DNA from: Prevotella denticola
Lineage (GTDB): Bacteria > Bacteroidota > Bacteroidia > Bacteroidales > Bacteroidaceae
Direction of reading: 5' to 3'
Length of the DNA stretch: 64,000 nucleotides
Assembly (NCBI RefSeq): GCF_900454835.1
Contig: NZ_UGTM01000001.1
Coordinates: forward strand, 868,501 to 932,500
In this document: positions 63,807 through 64,000 of the stretch, piece after piece
Position numbering within the stretch: the first letter of the stretch is position 1
How the letters are laid out: every line of letters starts with the position of its first letter
Translations under genes and position numbers: made by a program
The notes under the pieces: generated by a model
What the model was told of the DNA's origin: nothing
Seen by the model: only the letters and a program-made list of their open reading frames with translations
The model's database searches: none

Positions 63807-63858
63807 AAGCAAGTGTGTTTTATGAAAGTTCTTTCAAGTTCTTTTTTAGTCTGTGGAT

Positions 63859-64000
63859 TTACCAATACCTGCTTGCCGTATTGCCGTAGAGTGCCTTGAC
63901 GGAGGCAAGGTTGTTCTTTTCTCTTGCACGCACGTAGCTTACGGAGATGTTCTTCCTTGTGTAATACGACACGAGCGAGCGGTTTTCCCTAAGCGTGGTA
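63859..64000 (-). CDS. traI: Conjugal transfer protein TraI, 3' end only
   Basis: The last 46 codons of a minus-strand gene that continues past the window. The end reads VSYYTRKNISVSYVRAREKN and stops after TASRYW. This is the C-terminal form of TraI (DUF4141), a periplasmic protein like VirB5 in these elements. It ends 53 nt before traJ. The call rests on the order and these residues. Confidence 0.75.
   Translation of the reverse strand, partial: TTLRENRSLVSYYTRKNISVSYVRAREKNNLASVKALYGNTASRYW

Larger units (their letters stand above)
51154..64000. mobile_element. Integrative conjugative element, integrase-proximal part (left edge uncertain)
   Basis: Carries an IntDOT-like integrase, DUF1896, PcfK/PcfJ-like, HU-like, DJ-1-like and lysozyme genes, then traQ to traI of a CTnDOT-type transfer system on the minus strand, running off the window. 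Early genes point right, transfer genes point left. The left boundary is placed between the divergent small gene and the integrase but was not proved: no attachment-site duplicate can be seen without the other end. Confidence 0.8.

Overview
The window reads as chromosome of a Bacteroidales bacterium, most likely Prevotellaceae. Evidence: promoters of the Bacteroidota -7 type (TAnnTTTG, often followed by CA) upstream of many genes, a ribosomal protein S16 with a long Ala/Lys/Glu tail, a GLPGLI-family protein, MORN and DKNYY proteins, and a CTnDOT/Bacteroidales-type conjugation module. I saw no tRNA, rRNA or CRISPR array.

Layout. 1-10.7 kb is housekeeping: a LysE-type exporter, a DUF4924 protein, rfbD, prfC, convergent groES-groEL, an AlkD-like protein, htpG and ispH. 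10.9-16.4 kb is one very large alpha-2-macroglobulin-like secreted protein. 16.8-18.8 kb is a compact three-gene operon: two paralogous Cys-motif/single-span/CarboxypepD_reg proteins followed by an overlapping short radical SAM enzyme. Then come a DASS anion transporter, an iron/cobalamin-type binding protein plus permease without an adjacent ATPase, a uracil/xanthine permease, mnmE, a nucleoside phosphorylase, a small lipoprotein diverging from a PepSY membrane protein, and a DKNYY protein. 31.2-37.9 kb is a complete histidine-degradation cluster (ftcD, hutU, hutH, hutI), converting histidine to glutamate with transfer of the formimino group to tetrahydrofolate. 38.2-44.7 kb holds rpsP, a DUF5715 protein, a membrane protein, glgB and a MORN-repeat protein.

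From 45.2 kb the region is accessory. A complete IS1380-family insertion sequence (31-nt terminal inverted repeats) abuts an A+T-rich operon (GLPGLI protein, TonB-receptor-like outer-membrane protein, 66-residue secreted protein). From about 51 kb to the end is one arm of an integrative conjugative element: an IntDOT-like tyrosine integrase, DUF1896, a membrane protein, PcfK/PcfJ-like proteins, an HU-like protein, a DJ-1/PfpI protein, a lysozyme, then traQ-traO-traN-traM-traL-traK-traJ and the 3' end of traI on the minus strand, building the envelope-spanning mating channel.

Non-coding structure that standard annotation would miss: (i) degenerate tandem arrays with a 22-bp period at 6374-6461, 7337-7424, 16606-16733, 22886-23061 and 37982-38052; (ii) three copies of a ~150-220 bp dispersed intergenic repeat (16625-16796, 29876-30098, 38965-39131), whose core is itself 22-bp periodic; (iii) a nested-helix, possibly structured RNA in the conjugative element (53912-54043); (iv) an array of palindromic AAAAGGTAGACCCTTTT-type units (56426-56570) upstream of the HU gene. 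These and the radical SAM operon are the best candidates for something undescribed. No similarity search was run: family names come from recognised motifs, and repeat similarities from alignment by eye.
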